This document shows positions 19,061-27,735 of a stretch of 43,880 nt of DNA, in pieces. Both the position numbers and the translations under genes were made by a program. The notes under the pieces are model-generated. The model had not been told where the DNA came from, searched no databases, and was given only the letters and a program-made list of their open reading frames with translations. Source of the DNA: Legionella sp. Lineage in GTDB: Bacteria; Pseudomonadota; Gammaproteobacteria; Legionellales; Legionellaceae. Numbering within the stretch: position 1 is the stretch's first letter; each line of letters begins with the position of its first letter. The DNA lies in contig JAACPN010000011.1 in assembly GCA_009995425.1 (NCBI GenBank), forward strand, positions 1-43,880. Reading direction: 5' to 3'.

Positions 19061-20605
19061 ATGTTTTTTATGGAAGTAATAAAAAAATTAGGCATGAAAC
19101 AACGGAGCTTTGAACAAAAAATCATGCTTGTCTGCGTGTTTTTATTGCTTTGCCGTGTGCTCAGTATGTCGTTGATGCCTTTGAATGATTCGACGGAGGC
19201 GCGCTATGCTGAAATAGCGCGAGAAATGGCGGAGACCGGTCAATGGATAACACCCATGCTGGATTACACCACGCCTTTTTTAGGTAAGCCGCCACTTTCT
19301 TTTTGGTTTACAGCGGGTTTTATCAAGTTATTTGGCCTCAGCGAGGGGATTGTGCGCCTGTCGTCGCTGGTGCTTTCTATGCTTACGCTTGTATGTGTTG
19401 GCATGGTTTATGATAAAAAAAATCGTACAAAATCATGGGTTGCGGTGCTTGCTTTAGCATCCTCCGTTTTTTTCTTGATTGATGCCGGGGCGGTGATGAC
19501 CGATCCAACCTTAATTTTTTCAACAACGCTCGCCATGGTCGCATTTTGGCACGTGATGACAAAAAAGCGCGCCCGAGATAGTCATCTGTATTTTGTTGCC
19601 TTAGGTATTGGCCTGCTGGCTAAAGGCCCGGTTGCCTTAGTATTGACTGTGGGATCGGTTTTGCTCTGGGTTGCCTTTCAGAATCAATGGCGTGAAATGG
19701 CTCACAATATTCGTTGGATTTCCGGAATACTGATCACAACGGCGATAGCACTGCCCTGGTATATTTTAGCGGAAATACATAACCCGGGATTTTTAAATTA
19801 TTTTATTATTGGCGAGCATTTTGGCCGTTACCTGCAATCATCATGGCAAGGCGATAAATACGGCTACGTGCATGCCGTGCCACAAGGCATGATTTGGTTG
19901 TATGCCCTGGCTGGCACGTTCCCATGGACGCCGGTTGCGATTCATGGTTTGGTCTCAAATCATGTGAGTTTGATGCCTAAAAAAATATACATGTATTTAA
20001 AACAATCCGCATGGATAAGTTATCTTGTGGCTTTTATTCTTTTTCCGCTGATGTTTTTTAGCTTGTCGAAAAATATTTTGTATACGTATGCTTTTCCTGT
20101 GTTGCCGCCGCTTGCGCTGTTATTTTCAGAACTGATGACCAAACAACTCAAGCAAGAAGCGCGTTTACAACAACTATGGCTTATTTTGTCGGCATGCATA
20201 GGGCTTATTTTTCTTGGTGTGACTTGGTGTTTTTTCGCTCATCCAGCGTGGATCTCTAAATCTCAAAAAGATGTGGTGCGTGCTTGGGAGGCGAGTAAAA
20301 CGCCGTCGAGTCAGCATTTATATTATTGGTCACCTAAAGCTGCACCTTATTCAGCTTGGTTTTATGCGCGAGGTAGGGTTTCGTCACTGAGTGATGCTTC
20401 ACACTTGTGCCGACTGATAGAGCGGCCTGATGATGTTTATGTTGTTGTTAATCTACGCGAAGCATTTGGTTTACCAGCGTGTGTTGATAAGAAATTAAAG
20501 CTGATTCAAACGTTTTCAATCGGTAAAAAATCAAATTATCTTTTGTATTCCACCAAAGATGCACGCATAATAACGGGCAATTTAATATTTCAACATGACG
20601 ATTAG
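19061..20605 (+). CDS. ArnT/PMT-family lipid A glycosyltransferase
   Basis: A 514-residue integral membrane GT-C enzyme. The first periplasmic loop has the family signature [14 protein letters not shown] (43-56), followed by [11 protein letters not shown] and LGKPPLSFW. About a dozen hydrophobic helices follow and a soluble C-terminal part of about 100 residues. ArnT enzymes move an amino sugar from undecaprenyl phosphate to lipid A phosphates in the periplasm. The start is uncertain: ATGs at 19061, 19070 and 19094 are in frame and none has a strong ribosome site. It is the last gene of the three-gene operon. Confidence 0.88.
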   Translation: MFFMEVIKKLGMKQRSFEQKIMLVCVFLLLCRVLSMSLMPLNDSTEARYAEIAREMAETGQWITPMLDYTTPFLGKPPLSFWFTAGFIKLFGLSEGIVRLSSLVLSMLTLVCVGMVYDKKNRTKSWVAVLALASSVFFLIDAGAVMTDPTLIFSTTLAMVAFWHVMTKKRARDSHLYFVALGIGLLAKGPVALVLTVGSVLLWVAFQNQWREMAHNIRWISGILITTAIALPWYILAEIHNPGFLNYFIIGEHFGRYLQSSWQGDKYGYVHAVPQGMIWLYALAGTFPWTPVAIHGLVSNHVSLMPKKIYMYLKQSAWISYLVAFILFPLMFFSLSKNILYTYAFPVLPPLALLFSELMTKQLKQEARLQQLWLILSACIGLIFLGVTWCFFAHPAWISKSQKDVVRAWEASKTPSSQHLYYWSPKAAPYSAWFYARGRVSSLSDASHLCRLIERPDDVYVVVNLREAFGLPACVDKKLKLIQTFSIGKKSNYLLYSTKDARIITGNLIFQHDD

Positions 20606-20613
20606 GTGAAAAC

Positions 20614-21159
20614 ATGAGTTTATTGGCAGTAAAAAGTGGTCGAGATGTACCCAACGATGTAAATGTGGTGATTGAAATTCCCATGCATGCTGCACCGGTT
20701 AAATATGAAGTGGATAAAGAAACGGGCGCATTATTTGTTGATCGGTTTATGGCGACCGCGATGTTTTATCCTGCTAATTATGGCTATATCCCTCAAACAC
20801 TTTCTGATGATGGCGATCCGGTTGATGTATTGGTTGTGGCACCTACACCGCTTGTGAGTGGCTCAGTGATTCGTTGCCGTATGGTGGGTATGTTGAAGAT
20901 GACGGACGAGTCGGGTGTGGATGCAAAATTGCTTGCAGTGCCTGTTGACAAGCTTTCTAAAGCTTACCGTCATGTTCAAACGCATCAAGATCTACCCGAG
21001 TCTTTATTGCAGTCGCTAGAACATTTTTTCAAGCACTATAAAGATTTAGAAGACGGGAAGTGGGTTAAAGTTGACGGATGGGAAGGACCTGAGGCAGCAC
21101 GTCAAGAAATTATGAGCAGCGTTGAGCGGTATCAGGCTGAAGAAACCACCGTTGTGTAA
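20614..21159 (+). CDS. ppa: Inorganic pyrophosphatase
   Basis: A 181-residue family I soluble pyrophosphatase that hydrolyses PPi to drive biosynthesis. The signature [10 protein letters not shown] carries metal-binding Asp residues. [28 protein letters not shown] and [16 protein letters not shown] complete the active site. Length is close to E. coli Ppa (176). It lies 8 nt after the ArnT-like gene and is followed by a terminator. Confidence 0.97.
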   Translation: MSLLAVKSGRDVPNDVNVVIEIPMHAAPVKYEVDKETGALFVDRFMATAMFYPANYGYIPQTLSDDGDPVDVLVVAPTPLVSGSVIRCRMVGMLKMTDESGVDAKLLAVPVDKLSKAYRHVQTHQDLPESLLQSLEHFFKHYKDLEDGKWVKVDGWEGPEAARQEIMSSVERYQAEETTVV

Positions 21160-21168
21160 GGGAGGTTT

Positions 21169-21837
21169 TTACTCGTCCGATGGAAGAGGGGCTTGTTTTC
21201 GGCCCCTTTTTCGTGTGCGCATACTGCTTTCAGCGTAATCAAATTTAGGTATTTCAATGTGACGCCAAATAGCCATGAGCCGCACGAGAAAAATAGCGAG
21301 TACGGTGATGAATATATTCCAGCTAGGTGTGACTTGAACGTGCTCAAGCGCGACATAAAGCACAGAGCCACCGAGTGCAATCACCGCGTATAGCTCACTC
21401 CGGAGTACAATCGGAATATCGTTGCATAAAATATCGCGTAGCATACCACCTGAAATTCCCGTCACAAGCCCCCCCATAATCGCCACCACCTCGGGCATGC
21501 CGTAAATCAATAAGCGCTGGGTTCCAATAATGGTAAAGGCGGCAAGCCCAAGTGCATCAAGTACGAGGAATAGTTTGGTCGCACGTGTGAGTTGGGCGGG
21601 GATGCATATGGTTAATAACGCCGCGCCCGAGGTATAAAGCAGGTAATGCGGGTGTGCAACCCACGTAATTGGATGCGTATTAAATAGAACGTCTCGCACT
21701 GTCCCGCCACCGAGACCAGTAATGCAGCCAATGAACATCACGCCAAAAAAATCCATGCGTTTTCGACCGGCGGCAATGGCACCACTGATGGCCTCTACGG
21801 AAATACCCATAAGGAAAATATAATGTAAGAGCATCAT
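21169..21837 (-). CDS. TRIC/YadS (UPF0126) family membrane channel
   Basis: A 222-residue inner-membrane protein with seven hydrophobic helices in the two-repeat UPF0126 layout. The hallmark motifs are GLGGGTVRDVL near residues 41-51 and GISGGMLRDIL in the second repeat. Members related to TRIC channels form monovalent cation pores; the physiological role of YadS and YicG in bacteria is unclear. The C terminus is basic and soluble (MRTRKRGRKQ). The gene ends 9 nt from ppa, convergently. Confidence 0.88.
   Translation of the reverse strand: MMLLHYIFLMGISVEAISGAIAAGRKRMDFFGVMFIGCITGLGGGTVRDVLFNTHPITWVAHPHYLLYTSGAALLTICIPAQLTRATKLFLVLDALGLAAFTIIGTQRLLIYGMPEVVAIMGGLVTGISGGMLRDILCNDIPIVLRSELYAVIALGGSVLYVALEHVQVTPSWNIFITVLAIFLVRLMAIWRHIEIPKFDYAESSMRTRKRGRKQAPLPSDE
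21187..21211 (+). terminator. Terminator of ppa inside the convergent gene
   Basis: A 6-bp G/C stem (AGGGGC 21187-21192, GCCCCT 21202-21207) with a 9-nt loop is followed by TTTT, 28 nt after the ppa stop. The hairpin lies inside the last codons of the convergent TRIC-type gene, so DNA is shared by a coding end and a terminator. Confidence 0.75.
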
Positions 21838-21910
21838 AGGCGGTGCCAGCTCGATTGCGAATAACGATCTAAAAACGCTAGTTTAACACAAAACGCCTTG
21901 TGTCTATATA

Positions 21911-23146
21911 TCACCCATGAAAAGCAATGCCAAAGGGAGAGTTAAAGCCAGTGGCAGCCGCCCCGCAATTTGAGAGTGCGCCTGTTACGGTATTGATCGT
22001 ACATTTAATTACTGCTTGACTGGTATAAAGGGCGATGTATGCAAAGCCATGGTTAATGGCTATTCCTACGGGGTTGTTTAAACCGCTCGTTGATGCGCAA
22101 TTTGACAATGCGCCGGTGATTGGGTCCACCGTGCATTGGGAAACGGTATTGTCATTTACGTGAGTTATATAGGCGAAACCATTGCTCAGTGTGATACCTG
22201 CTGACGCACCCATTTCACCACCAGTTGGCACGCAGTTTGAAAATTCACCTGTTGTTGCATCCACGGCGCACTGGGTTATAAAGTCTTCATCTAGGTTAGT
22301 AATATATGCAAAGCCATGGTTAAGGGCTATGCCAGCGGGAGAACCAAAGTTACTGCCCGTAGGCGTACAATCTGAAAATTCGCCTGTTGTTGGATGGACA
22401 GTACACTGACAGACCAGAGAGTTTTCGGTGGTGGCGTATGCAAATCCGTGATGAATAGCTATGAATAAAGGGGCACTAAAATGACTGCCAGCAGACGTGC
22501 AATCTGAGAGTGCGCCCGTCATTGCATTGACGGTACATTTGGAGATAACATTACTGAAAGCATGAGCAATGTATGCAAATCCATTGCTAAACGTGATGCC
22601 TGCGGGAGCTTCAAAGCTGCTCGTAGTTGATACACAGTTTGATAAGTCGCCCGTTGTGGTGTCTATCGAGCACTGCGATATCTGATTATTAAACACATTG
22701 GTAATGTATGCGTAGTTAGGTGTGGTGGGTGTCTCTGATAACGTAATGTTTAGCATATCGCGTGGACTAGGTTGATAGCATTGTAACGCATTGCCTTCTT
22801 CACAAACGGTTGGGCCACGTTGAATATTGCCGCTCATGGCACTGCCGGTGATGTTCAACGTAAGCGTACATGATCCTTGATAATTCAGTGTTACAGGGTT
22901 TGTGCAATTTCCTGCGCTTGTGTCTTGCGTGACTCCAGGGATCTGTGTGACTGAGAGCGTGTGCTGCTTCCTGGATTGATTGGTTAAGGTGTACTGCACG
23001 ACAGCTGTATCCGTCGTTGTGATGGTCAAGGTGGTGGGTGTTAAGGGCGTAAAGGTCCATAGCGGGCTACCGGCCTCTGCTGTACTAAATAAGCAAAACG
23101 TTGCAGCGCTGAAGAATAATCGAAGGGCAACTACGTTAAATTTCAT
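21911..23146 (-). CDS. Secreted six-repeat beta-propeller protein
   Basis: A 411-residue exported protein. A signal peptide (about 1-25, ending AEA) is followed by a beta-sandwich-like region with Cys pairs (about 30-145), then six repeats of about 44-46 residues. Each repeat is built on FAYI(T/A)...Q/KC(T)VD..TG..S(N/D)C...PAGI...NG, so each blade carries a Cys pair. This matches a 6-bladed YVTN/NHL-like propeller seen in Legionella-type genomes. The chosen ATG at 23146 has a good AAGGA site 8-9 nt upstream; the longer frame start would bury the signal peptide. The barrel gene lies 10 nt upstream, so they form an operon. Its ligand is unknown. Confidence 0.75.
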   Translation of the reverse strand: MKFNVVALRLFFSAATFCLFSTAEAGSPLWTFTPLTPTTLTITTTDTAVVQYTLTNQSRKQHTLSVTQIPGVTQDTSAGNCTNPVTLNYQGSCTLTLNITGSAMSGNIQRGPTVCEEGNALQCYQPSPRDMLNITLSETPTTPNYAYITNVFNNQISQCSIDTTTGDLSNCVSTTSSFEAPAGITFSNGFAYIAHAFSNVISKCTVNAMTGALSDCTSAGSHFSAPLFIAIHHGFAYATTENSLVCQCTVHPTTGEFSDCTPTGSNFGSPAGIALNHGFAYITNLDEDFITQCAVDATTGEFSNCVPTGGEMGASAGITLSNGFAYITHVNDNTVSQCTVDPITGALSNCASTSGLNNPVGIAINHGFAYIALYTSQAVIKCTINTVTGALSNCGAAATGFNSPFGIAFHG

Positions 23147-23156
23147 GAAAAAGTCC

Positions 23157-23942
23157 TTAAGCTGCATAAGTAAGATTGAATAAAAATCCATTTGTGTATA
23201 AATGAGGTAAAGATAAGCCGTTATTTAAGGTTTGTCCTGATGCCCGATTTAACTGACTTTTTCCCCAGTCAGCAAATTCATAACCGATCCCTGCCTGCCA
23301 ATGTTGATCTAAACGACGTTGAAAACCAGCGCCTACCGTGTACGTAAATGCCGTTGTTGTATTGCTTGAAAAATTAGGCATGACAACGGCTTCACTTAAG
23401 GTGGGGGTGTTGCCGAAATGATGTGCTTGGTTAAATCCAACCCCCAAGCTACCACTTACCCAAGGAATTATGCTATGTGCTTGATCACTTAATATTTTGC
23501 CTTTCAAAGCGATATGTGTATGTTTTATTTTATAAGCATAATCATAGTTATTAAACGTTGAATCTGCATCATCCCAAATATCTCCCGATAAATAAGCGTT
23601 GCCGGTTGTGGCAATAGCCAGGCCAATTTGACCATCTAATTTTTTACGTAGATTTTTTTGAATGCCTAGAAAAATTTCTCCGTCAACCAAGGCATGTGAT
23701 GCATGATTCGCTGCGTAGGTTTTTATGATATTAGGTGTTAAATAAAGAGTCTGTGTGTTCCCAGTATTTTCCCATACAGGGCCAATGCTGAGTGTTGCCA
23801 CGCCTGATGATTTCAATTGCTGAGATAAGCGAGCGAGCGTCGTAGTATTTTGACCAACGAGCCCTGAGGTAAATCCTGGCGATGCATTTGTGACCAATAT
23901 AGCTATGAGGAAGGCATGGTTACGCCGATTTTTTCTTGTCAT
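23157..23942 (-). CDS. Outer-membrane beta-barrel protein
   Basis: A 261-residue protein with a basic signal peptide (about 1-26), then alternating polar/hydrophobic strands rich in aromatic and Gly residues. Typical blocks are WVSGSLGVGFNQAH, FTYTVGAGFQRRLDQHWQAG and IGYEFADWGKSQLN, which resemble OmpA/OprF-type small barrels as common in Legionella. It ends FLFNLTYAA rather than in a terminal Phe. An AAGGAT site precedes the ATG at 23942. It is followed after 10 nt by the secreted propeller gene. Function is unknown. Confidence 0.75.
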   Translation of the reverse strand: MTRKNRRNHAFLIAILVTNASPGFTSGLVGQNTTTLARLSQQLKSSGVATLSIGPVWENTGNTQTLYLTPNIIKTYAANHASHALVDGEIFLGIQKNLRKKLDGQIGLAIATTGNAYLSGDIWDDADSTFNNYDYAYKIKHTHIALKGKILSDQAHSIIPWVSGSLGVGFNQAHHFGNTPTLSEAVVMPNFSSNTTTAFTYTVGAGFQRRLDQHWQAGIGYEFADWGKSQLNRASGQTLNNGLSLPHLYTNGFLFNLTYAA

Positions 23943-23986
23943 CGTTAATATCCTTATCAATCTGTATAAAGCTGTCCATCGCCTTT

Positions 23987-24015
23987 AAGATAATTATCAT
24001 AACATAATAAGGCAA
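23987..24015 (-). promoter_or_regulatory. Possible promoter of the barrel-propeller operon
   Basis: On the minus strand TTGCCT (24010-24015) and TATCTT (23987-23992) are separated by 17 bp, about 45 nt before the barrel ATG. The -35 lies inside the tandem repeat at 24004-24034. Confidence 0.3.
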
Positions 24016-24034
24016 TAAGATAATAAGGCAATAG
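24004..24034. repeat. 16-bp tandem repeat upstream of the barrel gene
   Basis: The unit ATAATAAGGCAATAAG (24004-24019) is followed directly by a copy lacking one A (24020-24034). It overlaps the putative -35 box of the barrel gene and lies just after the HTH-regulator stop, so it could be an operator or a slippage tract. Confidence 0.8.
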
Positions 24035-24045
24035 ATTTATAAAAA

Positions 24046-24531
24046 TTAAGCGCGCTTGACGTGTTGAAAACGGCTGGCGGATGAGAGAGCAAGGTCGATA
24101 ATATGCTTTGATTGCGTTTCGTCGGCGGCAATTTGGCTGATGTTATCTGCCAGTGATGTTAAAAACGAGGGTACTTCAGGGTTATCCGGTTCGGCTTGAT
24201 ACATGGGGGCGGCTTGCTTTAATAAATAATGTAATAAAGTTTTACTCAGCATGACGTGGTTTTCTGGTGGGGTGAAGGGTGTTTGTGCCTCCCCAAACAA
24301 AAGCCAGCCTGCTGTTGTATCGAGCGCTTGCGCAATGTCCAGAAGCTTGCTGGGTTCTGGAATGGCTTCGCCACGTAAATATTTTCTGCAAATCTGAGAA
24401 GAATAGCCCGTGATTTCAACCAATGCATTGACATCAACGCCGGAAGACGAGCGCGTAGCATGATGACCTGCTTCATGCATGGCGTCGAGGAGGCGCTTTG
24501 AAAAGTGTTCGGCAAACGGTGTTTTATTCAT
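24046..24531 (-). CDS. XRE/Cro-type helix-turn-helix regulator
   Basis: A protein of 161 residues from the ATG at 24531 (a TTG lies one codon earlier). The N-terminal region contains an HTH of the lambda-repressor type: FSKRLLDAMHEAG, then VDVNALVEITGYSSQICRKY with the recognition helix, and LRGEAIPEPSKLLDIAQALD, then WLLFGE. The C-terminal half is helical with no protease or peptidase motif, so it is not a LexA-like cleavable repressor. It lies upstream of the barrel-propeller operon on the same strand, with 103 nt between, and may regulate it or itself. Confidence 0.8.
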   Translation of the reverse strand: MNKTPFAEHFSKRLLDAMHEAGHHATRSSSGVDVNALVEITGYSSQICRKYLRGEAIPEPSKLLDIAQALDTTAGWLLFGEAQTPFTPPENHVMLSKTLLHYLLKQAAPMYQAEPDNPEVPSFLTSLADNISQIAADETQSKHIIDLALSSASRFQHVKRA

Positions 24532-24537
24532 CAATAT

Positions 24538-24566
24538 AATTTAACAAATACTTTGATGCCCTGCAA
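24538..24566 (-). promoter_or_regulatory. Possible leaderless promoter of the HTH regulator
   Basis: On the minus strand TTGCAG (24561-24566) and TAAATT (24538-24543) are spaced by exactly 17 bp. The -10 ends 6 nt before the ATG, so the transcript would begin at or near the start codon. No Shine-Dalgarno is present, which fits leaderless translation. Confidence 0.35.
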
Positions 24567-24724
24567 TTTAAAAATTTTTTATGAAACTTTTAGTTTCTTT
24601 TCGAAATTATGAGTTGACTTGCTGGTGAATTTATAAGAAAATGTGTTTAAAGCAAGTTACATCGCGTTGACTTGATTTGAAGGAGCAGTGGTTTGACACA
24701 TAGCCGCGAACCTCGCAATAGCCT

Positions 24725-24763
24725 GGCTGGAATCACGGAAGAAGTTCCGGCCTTTTTATTTTT
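24725..24763 (+). terminator. Strong orphan terminator, possible small RNA 3' end
   Basis: An 8-bp stem (GGCTGGAA 24725-24732, TTCCGGCC 24745-24752, one G-T pair) is followed by TTTTTATTTTT. No gene on the plus strand precedes it: the upstream neighbour is the HTH regulator on the minus strand. The sequence upstream has several -35-like TTGAC elements at 24614, 24667 and 24693, and GGA motifs in single-stranded positions. A short untranslated transcript of up to about 130 nt is possible. Confidence 0.6.
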
Positions 24764-24783
24764 ACGCGTTTTGCATTCATGCA

Positions 24784-24812
24784 TTGCAGGAGCTTTATCT
24801 TTTCGTTATACT
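24784..24812 (+). promoter_or_regulatory. Probable promoter of tRNA-Val
   Basis: TTGCAG (24784-24789) and TATACT (24807-24812) are separated by 17 bp. The predicted start is about 24819, 10 nt before the tRNA 5' end. Confidence 0.5.
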
Positions 24813-24828
24813 CTCGCCTGTTAATTAT

Positions 24829-24903
24829 AGGCACGTAGCTCAGTGGTAGAGCACCACCTTGACATGGTGGTGGTCGGTGGTTCGATCCCACTCGTGCCTA
24901 CCA
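24829..24903 (+). tRNA. tRNA-Val (GAC)
   Basis: A 75-nt cloverleaf with encoded CCA. The acceptor stem AGGCACG/CGTGCCT is fully paired, the anticodon stem CCACC/GGTGG encloses the loop TTGACAT with anticodon GAC at 24861-24863, and the T-arm holds GGTTCGATCCC. It has its own promoter and terminator and lies upstream of thrS. Confidence 0.97.
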
Positions 24904-24907
24904 CATC

Positions 24908-24930
24908 AACCCTGCGCTGCAGGGTTTTTT
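24908..24930 (+). terminator. Rho-independent terminator of tRNA-Val
   Basis: An 8-bp perfect stem (AACCCTGC 24908-24915, GCAGGGTT 24919-24926) with a 3-nt loop is followed by TTTT, 4 nt after the tRNA CCA. Confidence 0.85.
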
Positions 24931-24970
24931 GTATGCGTTCACATACTATGGGCGATGGAGATAAGCAAAC

Positions 24971-26899
24971 ATGCTAGCAATCACATTACCAGACGGCAAA
25001 TGCCTTTCATTTGATGGTCCTACAACGGTTCATGCTGTGGCGGAACATATTGGCCCAGGGCTTGCTAAAGCCGCGATTGCTGCACGTGTGAATGGTCAAT
25101 TAGTCGATACCAGCTCTTTAATCACGACCGATAGCTCGCTTGCTATTTTAACCGATAAATCCCCAGAGAGCGTTGAGATTATTCGACACTCAACCGCGCA
25201 TTTGCTCGCGCAAGCGGTCAAAGAGCTTTTTCCGCAAGCACAAGTCACCATTGGCCCTGTAATTGATGATGGCTTTTTTTATGATTTTGCCTTTGAACGA
25301 CCGTTTACACCGGATGATTTGACTCGTATTGAAGCAAAAATGCAGGAGCTTGCCGAGCAAGCGTTGCCTGTTACACGTCGTGAATTGCCACGCGACGAAG
25401 CCATTGCTTATTTTGAAAGCTTGGGTGAAGCCTATAAAGCAGAAATTATTAAAGATATTCCTGAGAACGAAGTTTTATCGCTGTATCGCCAAGGTGAATT
25501 TGAAGATTTATGTCGGGGGCCGCATGTGCCGTCAACGGCGTTTTTGAAAGCATTTAAACTCACGAAGCTTGCTGGTGCCTATTGGCGTGGTGATTCAAAT
25601 AATGCGATGCTACAACGCGTGTATGGTACGGCGTGGGCGGATAAAAAAGCACTCAAAGCTTATTTATTTCGTTTAGAAGAAGCCGACAAGCGCGATCATC
25701 GCAAGCTGGGTAAGGCATTGGACTTATTCCATTTTCAAGATATTGCACCGGGTATGGTGTTTTGGCACGCGAAAGGCTGGGCGATTTATCAAGTGCTCGA
25801 ATCTTATATACGTGATCGCTTAATAAAATATAATTATCAAGAGGTTAAGACGCCGCAGTTAGTTGATAAAGTTTTATGGGAAAAATCAGGGCATTGGGAT
25901 AACTTTCAAGAAAATATGTTTTTGACAGAAACTGAGCATCGCGAATATGCCGTGAAACCCATGAACTGCCCGTGTCATATACAAATTTATAATCAAGGCT
26001 TAAAAAGCTACCGTGATTTACCGTTGCGTTATGCCGAGCATGGCAACTGTCATCGCTGTGAGCCATCCGGTGCTTTGCATGGTTTATTGCGCGTGCGTAA
26101 TTTTGTGCAAGATGATGGGCATATTTTTTGTACCGAAGAGCAAATTCAGTCTGAAGTAGCGCACTTACTTGTGTTAGTTCAGTCGGTGTATGCTGATTTT
26201 GGTTTTACTGAGATGACGTATCGCCTCGCGCGTCGCCCTGAAAAACGGGTGGGGAGCGATGAAGTTTGGGATAAAGCAGAACGTGCATTATCGGATGCGT
26301 TGAAAGAGCAAGGTCTTGTGTGGGAAGATGCGCCAGGCGAAGGCGCTTTTTATGGCCCTAAAATTGAATGTTCATTGACCGATTCTTTGGGGCGTGTTTG
26401 GCAGTGTGGAACATTTCAAGTTGATTTTTCGATGCCTGAACGGCTTGAAGCTCAGTATATTGCTGAAGACGGCAGTAAAAAAACACCCGTTATGTTGCAT
26501 CGTGCGATTTTAGGATCGTTTGAGCGCTTTATGGGGATTTTAATCGAGCATTACGCCGGAAAGCTCCCGCTGTGGTTGGCTCCTATCCAAGTTGCCGTGA
26601 TTACTGTGAGTGAAAAACAGCATGATTTTGCTGAAAAAATGCATCAAATTTTGCAAAAAAATCATATTCGTGCAAAATTTGACTTGAGAAATGAGAAGAT
26701 AGGCTTTAAAATTCGCGAGCATACTTTACAAAAAGTCCCTTATTTTTTGATCGTGGGTGATAAAGAAGTTGCAGAAAAGCTTGTAAGCGTTCGATCACAT
26801 GATGGTACTGATTTTGGCCAGATGACGATCGATGCTTTTTATTTGAAGTTAAAACATGAGATTGATGCGAAAAGTCGTGTCAAATCAATTGGAGGATAA
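24971..26899 (+). CDS. thrS: Threonyl-tRNA synthetase
   Basis: A 642-residue class II synthetase, the same length as E. coli ThrS. An N-terminal TGS domain (about 1-62), an editing domain with [16 protein letters not shown] (hydrolysis of Ser-tRNA-Thr), a catalytic domain with the zinc ligand Cys in MNCPCHI and [10 protein letters not shown], and a C-terminal anticodon-binding domain (about 540-640) are in order. The last codons contain the ribosome site of infC. It begins the thrS-infC-rpmI-rplT-pheS-pheT cluster. Confidence 0.98.
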   Translation: MLAITLPDGKCLSFDGPTTVHAVAEHIGPGLAKAAIAARVNGQLVDTSSLITTDSSLAILTDKSPESVEIIRHSTAHLLAQAVKELFPQAQVTIGPVIDDGFFYDFAFERPFTPDDLTRIEAKMQELAEQALPVTRRELPRDEAIAYFESLGEAYKAEIIKDIPENEVLSLYRQGEFEDLCRGPHVPSTAFLKAFKLTKLAGAYWRGDSNNAMLQRVYGTAWADKKALKAYLFRLEEADKRDHRKLGKALDLFHFQDIAPGMVFWHAKGWAIYQVLESYIRDRLIKYNYQEVKTPQLVDKVLWEKSGHWDNFQENMFLTETEHREYAVKPMNCPCHIQIYNQGLKSYRDLPLRYAEHGNCHRCEPSGALHGLLRVRNFVQDDGHIFCTEEQIQSEVAHLLVLVQSVYADFGFTEMTYRLARRPEKRVGSDEVWDKAERALSDALKEQGLVWEDAPGEGAFYGPKIECSLTDSLGRVWQCGTFQVDFSMPERLEAQYIAEDGSKKTPVMLHRAILGSFERFMGILIEHYAGKLPLWLAPIQVAVITVSEKQHDFAEKMHQILQKNHIRAKFDLRNEKIGFKIREHTLQKVPYFLIVGDKEVAEKLVSVRSHDGTDFGQMTIDAFYLKLKHEIDAKSRVKSIGG

Positions 26900-26906
26900 A
26901 ACCATT
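26891..26906 (+). promoter_or_regulatory. infC ribosome site and AUU start codon
   Basis: GGAGGA (26891-26896) lies in the final codons of thrS, and the ATT at 26904-26906 is 7 nt downstream in the infC frame. The AUU start lets IF3 repress its own translation in E. coli. No ATG or GTG lies at the homologous place. Confidence 0.85.
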
Positions 26907-27437
26907 AGTGCACCAGTCAAGCGTGAGGGTGATCGCGCCCGCATCAACGAGCAAATTAAAGTCCCAGAAGTTCGTTTAATCGATGCTGAGGGAGAACAAG
27001 CCGGTATTGTTTCTATACGAGCCGCGTTACACGCAGCCGAAGAAAGTGGTCTTGATCTTGTCGAAATTTCGCCAACAGCTAAACCGCCCGTCTGTCGCAT
27101 TATGGATTATGGTAAGTTTTTATTTGAAGCCAGTAAGCGTCAAGCTGAGGCACGAAAAAAACAAAAACAGATCCAAATCAAAGAAGTGAAGTTTCGTCCG
27201 GCAACGGAAGAAGGGGATTATCAGGTCAAGCTACGCAACCTGACACGTTTCCTTGAACATGGTGACAAAGTCAAAGTAACACTTCGGTTTCGAGGACGTG
27301 AAATGGCTCACCAAGAGCTTGGTATGAACATTCTCGAGCGTGTAAAAACAGACACGGCGGATTTTGCTGTGGTTGAGCAGCACGCCAAACGAGAAGGTCG
27401 TCAATTGCTCATGGTTTTGTCGCCTAAAAAAAGCTAG
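26904..27437 (+). CDS. infC: Translation initiation factor IF-3 (AUU start)
   Basis: A 177-residue factor that binds the 30S subunit and proofreads initiator tRNA and start codon. The N domain has [21 protein letters not shown] and [20 protein letters not shown]; the C domain has [20 protein letters not shown] and [15 protein letters not shown], ending in VLSPKKS. An in-frame ATG exists at 26856 inside thrS, but the extension is not IF3-like. The ATT at 26904 has a near-perfect ribosome site, as in E. coli, and gives the expected length (E. coli 180). A gene finder restricted to ATG/GTG/TTG would misplace this start. Confidence 0.95.
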   Translation: MSAPVKREGDRARINEQIKVPEVRLIDAEGEQAGIVSIRAALHAAEESGLDLVEISPTAKPPVCRIMDYGKFLFEASKRQAEARKKQKQIQIKEVKFRPATEEGDYQVKLRNLTRFLEHGDKVKVTLRFRGREMAHQELGMNILERVKTDTADFAVVEQHAKREGRQLLMVLSPKKS

Positions 27438-27447
27438 GGTTGTTCGC

Positions 27448-27466
27448 TTTAGTTTTTAAAACTAAA
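27448..27466. other. A/T-rich inverted repeat in infC-rpmI gap
   Basis: TTTAGTTTT and AAAACTAAA form an inverted repeat about 10 nt after infC. It lies in the region where L20 represses rpmI-rplT in other bacteria, but it is weak, has little room for a loop and lacks a T tail, so it may have no function. Confidence 0.3.
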
Positions 27467-27520
27467 CAGCAATCTTTATTTAATTAAGTTTAATTGATTT
27501 AATGCGGAGTTATTGAAGTT

Positions 27521-27721
27521 ATGCCAAAGTTAAAAACACATCGCGGAGCAGCTAAACGCTTCCGTAAGATGGCCAGTGGGGCGATTAAACGCCGAGGGGC
27601 TAATCGAAATCATATTCTCACCAAACACACCAGCAAGAAAAAACGTGATGCACGAGTTCAAGCACGCACGTTGAAGCCTTGTGATGCTCGCTTGGCCAAA
27701 CGTATGTTGCACGGTAGTTAG
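27521..27721 (+). CDS. rpmI: 50S ribosomal protein L35
   Basis: A 66-residue basic protein with the L35 block [20 protein letters not shown], then [17 protein letters not shown]. Length is normal (65). It precedes rplT by 14 nt with a GGAGAGG ribosome site for the next gene. Confidence 0.98.
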   Translation: MPKLKTHRGAAKRFRKMASGAIKRRGANRNHILTKHTSKKKRDARVQARTLKPCDARLAKRMLHGS

Positions 27722-27735
27722 GAGAGGAATAAATT

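Noticed and set aside
24632-24642. TATAAG as a -10 for the TTGACT at 24614
   Set aside because: The spacing is only 12 bp; a 17-bp spacer would give GAAAAT, so the promoter is unconvincing.
26856-26903. Start of infC at 26856
   Set aside because: It adds 16 non-IF3 residues inside thrS; the ATT with a strong ribosome site fits the family.
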